Source: a virus
Length of the DNA: 25,975 nucleotides
Strand: one strand, 5' to 3'
Virus record (IMG/VR): IMGVR_UViG_3300005264_000120
Location: 1-25,975 of that record
Shown here: piece after piece, positions 13,177 to 21,313 of the stretch
Position numbering within the stretch: position 1 is the first letter of the stretch
How the letters are laid out: each line of letters opens with the position of its first letter
The notes under the pieces: model-generated
The model's input: only the letters and a program-made list of their open reading frames with translations
What the model was told of the DNA's origin: nothing
The model's database searches: none
Translations under genes and position numbers: made by a program

Positions 13177-13429
13177 GATTTATCTTATCTTTTAAGTTAG
13201 TCATATTACGTTTTCTTTCAAGTCTGAGTATTTCCATTTTAGCAACCCTTATACCCAACTTATCACCTTCCTCAGTCGCTTGTTCTAACTTCTTCTTCCA
13301 GTATCCAAGAGCATAATTTTTACCACGAATACTTGCATGTCTTCCATCACCTTTATCAGTATTCATATTATAGCCAAGAGTCTGAAGTTCCTGGTATGAT
13401 GCTTCAATCAACTTTTTAAAATTATTCAT
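13163..13429 (-). CDS. Small basic internal head protein, unknown function
   Basis: 88 aa, leader MNNFKKLIE with LIE at 7-9 followed by Ala, a near-ideal T4 gp21 site. The body has RHASIRGKNYALGYWKKKLE and a long basic helix (KLGIRVAKMEILRLERKRNM). It is the first gene of the bank in transcription order, behind the late promoter at 13455-13462. The ribosome site AGAGGATGAC is clear. DNA binding or compaction in the head is possible, by analogy with small T4 internal proteins. Confidence 0.7.
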   Translation of the reverse strand: MNNFKKLIEASYQELQTLGYNMNTDKGDGRHASIRGKNYALGYWKKKLEQATEEGDKLGIRVAKMEILRLERKRNMTNLKDKINHENI

Positions 13430-13454
13430 GTCATCCTCTTTAAGTTATTTAATG

Positions 13455-13462
13455 TATTTATA
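13455..13462 (-). promoter_or_regulatory. T4-type late promoter for the internal-protein bank
   Basis: A perfect TATAAATA on the minus strand, in the 35-base gap between gp14 and the first leader-bearing gene (ATG at 13429). It would start a transcript of the bank and gp15. Confidence 0.75.
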
Positions 13463-13464
13463 AT

Positions 13465-14079
13465 TTACCCATAAAGTCCGTCAGAATCGTCATCATCTAT
13501 AATGTCATCAGTCTCATTCTGACTTGTTATAGGAGTGATAATCTTAACTACTTCATCATCATTAATATCTTCAAGATCTAATATAGGTTGATCAGTAACT
13601 TCGTCAGAAACTTCCATATGATCATAATTGTAAAGTTTTGAATCAATTTTATATTTCCAATCGTCAAGTAACGTCACTTTAGTTATCTCGAAGATTTTTT
13701 TAATCTTCTTATAGTAAATCAAATCATCTTCTTGTGGAGTAATATCAAGATAATTAAAATAATTAACTGATCCAAAAAAAGTAGCAACATCTAATTGTGG
13801 AGTATACCCGAACTTAGAAAAAAGAGCACTTTCTTCAGGATAAAAATCATCTTCAATCTGTTCACAAATCAATTGAAGAGGTATTCCACGTTCTATAGTA
13901 TTAGCCAAGTACTCGCCGAAGATATAATCAGGTTGTGCATGAGTCAAATCAATATACTTAAGTTCGGGACCAAAGAGAATCGCTGCCTCATCTAACTGAT
14001 CACTCCACGTCTCTCTCTCACTTACTATATAATCTTCATCATTAAATTTAAAAGGTGGTGTAAATGCTTTATAAGTCAT
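13465..14079 (-). CDS. gp14: Neck protein (gp14-like)
   Basis: 204 aa, somewhat shorter than T4 gp14 (256 aa). Matching stretches are LDEAAILFGPELKYIDL, QPDYIFGEYLAN, ALFSKFGYTPQLDVATFFG and PQEDDLIYYKKIKKIFEITK. They follow the T4 order PDLIFGEDL, FFSNFGMQVQDEV, then EGDLIYFP...LFEI. The C-terminal 45 residues are Asp/Glu-rich and probably flexible. gp14 joins the head to the tail at the neck. No gp13 partner is visible in this window. Ribosome site GAGGATTT before the ATG. Confidence 0.8.
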   Translation of the reverse strand: MTYKAFTPPFKFNDEDYIVSERETWSDQLDEAAILFGPELKYIDLTHAQPDYIFGEYLANTIERGIPLQLICEQIEDDFYPEESALFSKFGYTPQLDVATFFGSVNYFNYLDITPQEDDLIYYKKIKKIFEITKVTLLDDWKYKIDSKLYNYDHMEVSDEVTDQPILDLEDINDDEVVKIITPITSQNETDDIIDDDDSDGLYG

Positions 14080-14087
14080 AAATCCTC

Positions 14088-17000
14088 TTAAAATGGCGTA
14101 TTTGTAACAATATCATCTGACTCTGCTTCAATTTCACTCGTTACTCTATCTTCATCAAAAAATCTAGATCTTAAAGTTTCTTCATCTGGAAAAGGCGATT
14201 CGTCAAGTAAATCAAGACCCCATGGATAAGAAGCTTGATTTACCGCATTCTTAAATTCACTAGGATATGCTCCAGACCCAAAAAGCATGTCTACTAAAAG
14301 TAAGTATCCCGGCACACTAGCACCCGATCCTATAAAACTAAAAAGACCTAAAGTATAATCGCTACTTGAAGGTTTGTTATCATCGCTATCATCTAAAGAA
14401 CCATCAATAAGTTTAGCAATGCCTCCATTCTGTACAGGAACCATATAACCTCGCATATCAAAATCATTTAATTCATCAAATGATTCGATAAGTGATATAA
14501 ACGATTCAATAAGTGTTATTAATGTATCTAATTCATTAATTCTTGATTCTATATAATCTATAGTATCTTCAATGGCTTCAAGTCCTGTAGGTATTTTATC
14601 CTTAAATCCAGATAAAACATATTCTAGTTCATTGAGTATCTCTCCACCTGCAGGAAACCAATCTTTAAACAATTTTCTTTTTTGCCAGAATTTAGGTTGA
14701 TCCTCTCTAACTGTAAAGTCAGTAATAGACGATTCTGTCCAAGTGATGTTATTGTCTCTTACAGTCCCTTTATAATCTTCAGGCCATGTGGGTTCTGTAC
14801 TTCCTGATGTACCATAACCATTAGATCCAACTTTAGTACAAACATATTTATATTTATCTAAAGTTCTTCTTTCTCCACTTTGCGAATCTATAACTCTAGG
14901 TTCTTGATCGATTCGAGTAACAACATCACCTATATAATATTTATGATTTGGTTTCCATTGTGTCCAAAATCTGTTCTGAAGTTCCTGTAACTCTAACGAT
15001 AGAGCTTTGAGTTTAGGATCATCGAAAAAATATATAAGTTGACGGATAATTGTCATAAAGGTTTTAATTGCTTTAATCAAATCTACTCCACCTGAAAATC
15101 CTAACCAAAGTATCATCCCACCTGCAAGTACAGTATCTTTATCAAGTAATGTTGGAGCCTTCTTATAAGTAATTTTACCATCATTATAATATGAATAATT
15201 TTTTATAGGTATTGGAGGATCATATAAAGGTTGATCATAATCATCAATATTGTCAAAAGACTCTGCATACAGTTTTAACGCAGAGTCTCCAGGAAGCAGC
15301 CAGAAACCACTCATTAATAAGTTCTTCAAGTATTTTGCTTCAACTACTTTTTGTCTACTTGCTTCACTAGTCAATGTTTGTAAGACTTCTTGTTCTGTAG
15401 TTAGATTCTTCATCTCTATAGCAGTTAACTGTGAAGGTGACGGATCTTTAAGAGCTGTAACTTCAGAGGCAGTAACTCCATAAGTTTCAGCCTTTTTAAA
15501 TCCAAAGAACTTTATTTCTCTTGTCCCTAACACCAACTTATCATACACTCTACGTTCTTCAGCAGTCAATTCACTTAAAAGTCTCTCTAATTTACCATCT
15601 CTATAATGCGGATTTAAGACCGTTTGATCAATAAAGATTTCATAAAAAAGTTTAGTATCTGGAATAATCTGAGCAAAGAAAAATCCAGAATTCTTTAAAT
15701 TGTTTATAAACGTAATTAAATCTGTTAAGAAAAAATCAAAAGCTGCAAGAACGGGATTTCCAACACCTGACAGTAATATTCTAACAATATTTAAAGCGGA
15801 TTTACCAATATTTAAAAATGATTTAATTCTAGATATATGTGATTTTACATTTGTTAAAATATCTTTAATTTCTGCTGGAAAACTTAATGAAAGATTTACA
15901 CCATCTACCCAACCAGAAGGTCTTGTTATATCCTCAGAATCAGCAGTATCTTCAGAATCTCCATAAAATGTAATACCGATTTCTTGTTTTGGATCATCAC
16001 TAGCAATTATAGTCGCTGTATAAGATGATGAATTGTTTAAATAATCATATACGGTAAATGTAGTTGAATCGTTTGTACTAAAATCTGCTGCAGTTTTACT
16101 TTTAGTCGTTACTGAAACTCCTGTAATGCTTATTGTAGGGTAAACTTCAGAAAAGTTAGATCTTTCAGGTACAGTCACTTCAATAGTTTTAGCGGTTTGA
16201 TCGATAACTCCAGTATAATCTTCTCCAAGTATTTTATTATCTTTCGCTCTTAAAACAAAACTTTCAATTAATTTAACTGTTTGTGAAGTTGAAACGTATA
16301 CAGTGACAATATAATTGACTATATCGCCATTATTATCGTAACAAACATAAGTTATCGAACTTGTAAAATCGTTTGCAGTCGTCCCTGAAGTTTGAGACAC
16401 TGAAGAAACTTGAATATCTGTTGCAGTTGTTACATAACTTGCTACAAGAGCTGTTACATTAACTCCGTAAGGTAAGTTTACAATTATTTCATTTCCTACA
16501 ATGACTCCATAAAAATCTGAAGAAAGAACTGTATTATCTCCATCAGAAAACCAAAACTCACTTATTTCACAATCGGCTGCCGAAGCAACATTAACTGTCA
16601 CGGTATATTCCTTAACAGTACCGTCAGAAGAATAACAAGAATATAACACTTCGTTAGTAAAATCATTTGAAACTAATGTGTTGGGACTCACTCTAGCACC
16701 TAATATAGTAATCTCAGGAACTAAAGAAGTTACATCGGTACCATAAGGAACTGTAACAATTATATCGGTTCCACTTATAACTCCTGTACAGTCATATGCA
16801 AAACCACTGTTATTTTCAATAGTAAAATCAAAAGCAGTAATACTATTTCTAGGTAATCCATAACCTTCAGTAATATTAAAATTTGCAGTTAATGGAAGAC
16901 CTATACATGCAGATCCCTCCTGACTTAACGCATCGTTAGGATTAATAACGTCTAACCAAGTACCTGCAACACATCCATAAAAAATGTTTGAACCATCGGA

Positions 17001-17489
17001 TGCAAAACTTCCATAATATATTTTAGAGCCGCTGCAAGGTTCGTCTGGAAGGTCTAATAGGGAGTCGATTTCTTCACAAATTGGATTTGCTGAATCAGAC
17101 CAACTACAACTACCACCTATACAGTTACATTGATACCATTCTGAATTTGGATATTCACCTACTTGATATATCTGTCCGTCTTTAGTCGAATCACACGCAG
17201 GTAAATCTGCAAAGGTTGCTGCATAACCATCAACACCTGAATTACAACCTATAATTCTTAAAGGTGTCATGGTCATTGTATTATCCCCGTTATCTACAAT
17301 AAGTCCATGCTCTTCACAGGTATAAGGTGCCGTTAGAGGTGTATATAAAGAATATCTACCATTCTCTACAATCAATAACTTATCACCGTCAACATAAGTC
17401 CCGTCAAATTGTATAGGATATGTCGTGCTTATCTTAGTAAAATTAAGTGTGTAGGTGTCTCTAAAACCTCTACATAGTTGAGTTGTCAT
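14088..17489 (-). CDS. Large virion protein with three Ig-like repeats and a carbohydrate-binding-like module
   Basis: 1133 aa. Domains by eye: a Cys-rich N-terminal region (to about 200; GCNSGVDGYA, WYQCNCIGGSCSW). Then three related beta-sandwich repeats at about 217-301, 308-399 and 407-495, each with a V-x-V-P-Y-G/x-x-x-x-V-T-x-L segment (VTVPYGTDVTSLVP, VNLPYGVNVTALVA, VTVPERSNFSEVYP) and ending in a YTVTV-type strand, like DUF5018-type repeats. Next a helical region, then at 844-918 a chitin-binding-like module (KPNHKYYIGDVVTRI, YGTSGSTEPTWPEDYKGT, NNITW). No membrane segment or signal is clear. Probably a neck, whisker or tail-surface protein, perhaps host-binding; I do not recognise the exact family. 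Confidence 0.72.
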   Translation of the reverse strand: MTTQLCRGFRDTYTLNFTKISTTYPIQFDGTYVDGDKLLIVENGRYSLYTPLTAPYTCEEHGLIVDNGDNTMTMTPLRIIGCNSGVDGYAATFADLPACDSTKDGQIYQVGEYPNSEWYQCNCIGGSCSWSDSANPICEEIDSLLDLPDEPCSGSKIYYGSFASDGSNIFYGCVAGTWLDVINPNDALSQEGSACIGLPLTANFNITEGYGLPRNSITAFDFTIENNSGFAYDCTGVISGTDIIVTVPYGTDVTSLVPEITILGARVSPNTLVSNDFTNEVLYSCYSSDGTVKEYTVTVNVASAADCEISEFWFSDGDNTVLSSDFYGVIVGNEIIVNLPYGVNVTALVASYVTTATDIQVSSVSQTSGTTANDFTSSITYVCYDNNGDIVNYIVTVYVSTSQTVKLIESFVLRAKDNKILGEDYTGVIDQTAKTIEVTVPERSNFSEVYPTISITGVSVTTKSKTAADFSTNDSTTFTVYDYLNNSSSYTATIIASDDPKQEIGITFYGDSEDTADSEDITRPSGWVDGVNLSLSFPAEIKDILTNVKSHISRIKSFLNIGKSALNIVRILLSGVGNPVLAAFDFFLTDLITFINNLKNSGFFFAQIIPDTKLFYEIFIDQTVLNPHYRDGKLERLLSELTAEERRVYDKLVLGTREIKFFGFKKAETYGVTASEVTALKDPSPSQLTAIEMKNLTTEQEVLQTLTSEASRQKVVEAKYLKNLLMSGFWLLPGDSALKLYAESFDNIDDYDQPLYDPPIPIKNYSYYNDGKITYKKAPTLLDKDTVLAGGMILWLGFSGGVDLIKAIKTFMTIIRQLIYFFDDPKLKALSLELQELQNRFWTQWKPNHKYYIGDVVTRIDQEPRVIDSQSGERRTLDKYKYVCTKVGSNGYGTSGSTEPTWPEDYKGTVRDNNITWTESSITDFTVREDQPKFWQKRKLFKDWFPAGGEILNELEYVLSGFKDKIPTGLEAIEDTIDYIESRINELDTLITLIESFISLIESFDELNDFDMRGYMVPVQNGGIAKLIDGSLDDSDDNKPSSSDYTLGLFSFIGSGASVPGYLLLVDMLFGSGAYPSEFKNAVNQASYPWGLDLLDESPFPDEETLRSRFFDEDRVTSEIEAESDDIVTNTPF

Positions 17490-17640
17490 TCATCCCTTTT
17501 TTTAGTCTAATTAACTCTTTATACTTTTTTTCATAATCCTTTTTAATCATCTTTAAAGCAATTTTAATATCTTTTAAAGGTTTTTTAGCATTGTTAAAAT
17601 TCACATTAGGATTCCAACCTGAATTTTCATATTGTGTCAT
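17470..17640 (-). CDS. Small lysine-rich protein (56 aa), unknown
   Basis: 56 aa, beginning MTQYENSGWNPNVNFNNAKK and continuing as a Lys-rich helix (DIKIALKMIKKDYEKKYKEL). It overlaps the end of the 1045-aa gene by 14 bases and the start of the 1133-aa gene by 20 bases, so it fills the 137-base gap between them exactly. The ribosome site is weak, and translation is probably coupled to the gene upstream. No function can be given. Confidence 0.6.
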   Translation of the reverse strand: MTQYENSGWNPNVNFNNAKKPLKDIKIALKMIKKDYEKKYKELIRLKKGMNDNSTM

Positions 17641-20600
17641 AAATATTCCATTCGTCTATGTAAGTTTGGATATAATCATAATATCCTTGAATATTATTAT
17701 ATTTATCAATAACATTTTTAACAAACCTAATATTACCTTCTATTGCATAAGTAACAGCATCGTAAATATCCTTAGAGTAACCACTAGCAGTAACAGTACC
17801 TATGAGAGAATCAATGGTCGTAAATGCTTTAAGTCTAGAACCTGAAGTAACCGCTGATCCAGTGTCAAAAGTTGTTAACGCATCATAAAGATTCTTACAG
17901 TCAGTACTAGCCTCGTTATAGTCACCAAAATCTCTATTAGTAGAAAAATTATCTCTCCAATTTTTAAAGTTAATCAAATCCCAAAAGATTTCAATATCAC
18001 TATCTGCAAGACCATCAGTACTTAACAAATCCATTTGATCCTTCACTGCTTGATATGCTGAAGATGCTGTAAGATCGTTAAATTTATGAGTGTAAGCACC
18101 CCCATCTTCAAGAATTTTCCAATACCCTCCAACTTCTTCAATAGTGTATACGTTGGCTCCATCAGCAGGTACGTCTGGAACGCTTGTCATATTTGCAGCC
18201 ATCCAAGTATCTAACGTACTTAAAAGATCATCAAAAAGGTCATAAGTAGCATCATTAATTAAATCTATAGGTTCATCTCTATCTGTAATTGTATGCGTTA
18301 TTAATGAAGTATCTGCTAGTGTGATTGCAGGAGCTCTTTTATATTCAAACTTATATTTACTTAAAACGGCCCAATTAATTCTATATGAATAACCAGGACT
18401 ACTTAAACCGTCTATGTCATAGGTTACATTTACATACGTATCATTAAATAAATCAACAGAATCATCATATGTATCATTTAACTCTGGTAAAAATGGACTT
18501 CTTTCAATATTACTATACAACTCAGATTCTGTTGAATACGAATATTCATCTTCTTCACAAGATTTAAATAAATCATCATCAGTACTATAAGGTGTCAACC
18601 AGTTTAAATATGCGTCAAATGATGCAGAATCCATAAAAGTACATTCATCAGGAGTATTTACGGTAAAATCCCATGAAGGATCGACTTCTAGTCCCTCTGA
18701 CATCACTGTAAGATGTCCGTAAATTGTATGATCTATATATTTCTTTACAGTATATTTTTCAAGCATTGTAGGTACTGTACTCACTACACCTATTACACAA
18801 GTGTTTATAGTACCTCCATTATTTACTGAAGAAAAAGGAACTTCAGTATATGATGAATTCCAAGTTGAATAATCATTTGCAACATCGTAAACAACCTTTA
18901 AGACTCCTCCAGTATCGGGATATATGTAATCTCCTGTCCCTTTCGTAATCGTTATTGAGAAAACACCTGCTTGAGTACATGTACAGACTGTTACATATGC
19001 TTTAGTAGTAGCACCTCCAGTATCGTAAGCATCTGTAATAGAAGTTGTAAGAGCGTTTGAAGGTGTATGTGTAGACCATGAAGTTGTAAAATCACCATTT
19101 TCAACAATCTTAGTGGTTCCTAAATACACTTCAATGTCATTTAAACAAACTGGAGTATCTAAAGACACACTATAAGTGACTGAAGTGACGTTTATAGTAC
19201 CTATAGAATCAGTTTTTGATAGATTATTTTTTTCTACATATTCAACTCTTACAGTATTTTCATATGATGTTGTAATGTCTTTAATACCAATACCCCAATT
19301 ACCTGGAGCGTTAAAGTAACTTGAATCATTTATAAGCGATCCGTAAAACTCTCCATCATCATTCATCATACCTATCTGTTCATCATTTAAATAAACTTCT
19401 ATAGTGTCATATATAGGGCCTTGAGAACCTATACCACTCATAAAACCTACAAACACATCAGAAGAAAAATCATATGTTGTGTGATTATCTGATTGTGTTG
19501 AACTGTAATTTGCATTATCGTATGTATAACGTATTTCAACTGTTACATCATCATCTGAAGGAGTCTCAGAGAAAACTATAGATATTGTTTGAGCGTTATA
19601 ATCTATTGAAGAATTGTTTGTATCAATATAAGTATAACCTCCAAATTGTGTAAACTCACTTAACTCGTCTACTTCTCCTATCTTCGCTTCATCAGATACA
19701 CCCCAAGTCAAATATATGTCAATTGTCGCTCCTTCAGATTGAAATATAGGAACCTCAGAGATATCTCCGACAACTGTTAAAGAGTCCGTTTCAGTCTTAA
19801 AGTCTGAATCTAAAATAGTTGTAACAGATTTAACTGAAGGTACTGAAAGATTATAACCATCATAACGTGTCACTAAGTCACTAGAAGTGTCTTTAACTAA
19901 ATAAAGTTTTTCGTAATAATGATCATCTGCAGGGGTTGTTGAAATGTCTCCACTATTTAAAAGAGTCCCGTCAGGATTATGCATTAAGTAACCAAATCCA
20001 GTAGTCGTAGGTAACGTAAAATCGTGATCGTCTCCATATTCACTAGTGGTTCTAAAATCAAACTTCATTAACTGATCGGGGTAATACTCGCGACATATGA
20101 AATTCTTTATTTGAAAATTTCCAGTAATATTATTTTTAACTTTCAGACCTACTACTTCATTGGAAGTAGAAACTACCGAAGGTGTAAAAACAAAACTATA
20201 AGTAGTCCAATCAGTAGTTGTGACTATACTAGGACTTGTTAAAGTATGATTACCACTAGCGCTAGTAAAGTAGAAATACAACCAAATCATAGCATCTGCT
20301 TCAGTACCATCTTTAACATCTATGGAAATAATATACGATGTCCCAGCTGTAAATGTAGCACTGGTTATAGGAAGTGTTACATATTGATCAGTAGCAGAGG
20401 TAGTAACAGTGTAGTGATCTGAATCAAAGTTTAATGTTATAGAACCAGAACCCGTCCAAGACGCAGTTCCATCAGCACTACAATCGTCTTCTACTTCTAG
20501 ACCGTCATCAATCGCATCTATCATGTCATCATAATCAGTATAACCTAGAAGGACTGCTTGATCATTCCGGTAATTCTCACATATCTCCGGTAAGATACTT

Positions 20601-20764
20601 CCAGTGTCAGGATTCATCACACTTTTAGCAATAGAAGCAGAATCTCTCATATACTCTGCAAGTTCACAAAGCTCTATAAGTTCCTTTCGTTTTCTTATTA
20701 AAGTCCCTGGAGCAGAATCTAAAAGTTCTTCAAGTTGTTCTTTTTTTTCAGTTATTGTTGTCAT
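17627..20764 (-). CDS. Large structural or adhesin-like protein, unknown
   Basis: 1045 aa. A helical N-terminus (EKKEQLEELLDSAPGTLIRK) resembles the attachment part of tail or baseplate proteins. Residues about 93-226 form a beta-sandwich with the look of a carbohydrate-binding module: SYIISIDVKDGTEADAMIWL, TTDWTTYSFVFTPS, VGLKVKNNITGNFQIKNF. The middle is Ser/Thr-rich with many short beta segments and two similar VEIRYTYD/VRVEYVEK strands. The last 300 residues are more helical. No clear catalytic motif. Placed directly after the spike and an unknown 181-aa protein, it is probably a baseplate, fibre or whisker protein. The call is on composition and context. Confidence 0.6.
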   Translation of the reverse strand: MTTITEKKEQLEELLDSAPGTLIRKRKELIELCELAEYMRDSASIAKSVMNPDTGSILPEICENYRNDQAVLLGYTDYDDMIDAIDDGLEVEDDCSADGTASWTGSGSITLNFDSDHYTVTTSATDQYVTLPITSATFTAGTSYIISIDVKDGTEADAMIWLYFYFTSASGNHTLTSPSIVTTTDWTTYSFVFTPSVVSTSNEVVGLKVKNNITGNFQIKNFICREYYPDQLMKFDFRTTSEYGDDHDFTLPTTTGFGYLMHNPDGTLLNSGDISTTPADDHYYEKLYLVKDTSSDLVTRYDGYNLSVPSVKSVTTILDSDFKTETDSLTVVGDISEVPIFQSEGATIDIYLTWGVSDEAKIGEVDELSEFTQFGGYTYIDTNNSSIDYNAQTISIVFSETPSDDDVTVEIRYTYDNANYSSTQSDNHTTYDFSSDVFVGFMSGIGSQGPIYDTIEVYLNDEQIGMMNDDGEFYGSLINDSSYFNAPGNWGIGIKDITTSYENTVRVEYVEKNNLSKTDSIGTINVTSVTYSVSLDTPVCLNDIEVYLGTTKIVENGDFTTSWSTHTPSNALTTSITDAYDTGGATTKAYVTVCTCTQAGVFSITITKGTGDYIYPDTGGVLKVVYDVANDYSTWNSSYTEVPFSSVNNGGTINTCVIGVVSTVPTMLEKYTVKKYIDHTIYGHLTVMSEGLEVDPSWDFTVNTPDECTFMDSASFDAYLNWLTPYSTDDDLFKSCEEDEYSYSTESELYSNIERSPFLPELNDTYDDSVDLFNDTYVNVTYDIDGLSSPGYSYRINWAVLSKYKFEYKRAPAITLADTSLITHTITDRDEPIDLINDATYDLFDDLLSTLDTWMAANMTSVPDVPADGANVYTIEEVGGYWKILEDGGAYTHKFNDLTASSAYQAVKDQMDLLSTDGLADSDIEIFWDLINFKNWRDNFSTNRDFGDYNEASTDCKNLYDALTTFDTGSAVTSGSRLKAFTTIDSLIGTVTASGYSKDIYDAVTYAIEGNIRFVKNVIDKYNNIQGYYDYIQTYIDEWNIYDTI

Positions 20765-21309
20765 TATCTATTCTCTCTAGCTATTCTTTCTTCCTGTTCT
20801 TCCTTCCATTCATCTGTCCACCTACCTATAGCAGTACATAATTCAGTTATATATATCTCTCTAGTTTCTGGTTGAGGGGATAAATTTGATAATAATTTTT
20901 CAAGTCGTTTTATTTTGGCATTGTTTAACGAACCTTCGTATCGTTCTCTACACAAAAACCGTGCTAATCTGAAAATAATTTTAATCGTCGGACTTTTATC
21001 ATTGGGATTTGCCGATCCATCAAGTGCTGCGTCTAGCCACCTTTTAAATAAATTAAGCGATTTTTTGTAATGTTCACGATTTCTCAACCACGAACTGTAC
21101 TGTTCAGTTATAGTTGAATCATAATTTTCATCAGAAGGATCGAGATCATCTGGTCTTGAAAAAGTCGTAGGAGGTATTCCATAACCTAACAATCCTCTAT
21201 AGGAATCCACAAATATTTTAGAAATTTCTTCATGACTTTTAGGTAATTCGGTCAATTTCATCATATTATTTAAAAACCACAATTCTATAGGTCCAAAGGC
21301 AAAAGACAT
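20764..21309 (-). CDS. Unknown protein in the baseplate block
   Basis: 181 aa starting MSFAFGPIELWFLNNMMKL. I place the start at the ATG 21309 because GGAG lies 7 bases before it; a longer reading from 21324 would begin at TTG inside the spike gene. It is helix-rich, with SHEEISKIFVDSYRGLLGYG, a Trp-rich segment (SSWLRNREHYKKSLNLFKRW) and a charged end. It overlaps the next gene by a base (TAATG type). Probably a minor baseplate or neck component; no family recognised. Confidence 0.6.
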   Translation of the reverse strand: MSFAFGPIELWFLNNMMKLTELPKSHEEISKIFVDSYRGLLGYGIPPTTFSRPDDLDPSDENYDSTITEQYSSWLRNREHYKKSLNLFKRWLDAALDGSANPNDKSPTIKIIFRLARFLCRERYEGSLNNAKIKRLEKLLSNLSPQPETREIYITELCTAIGRWTDEWKEEQEERIARENR

Positions 21310-21313
21310 ATCG

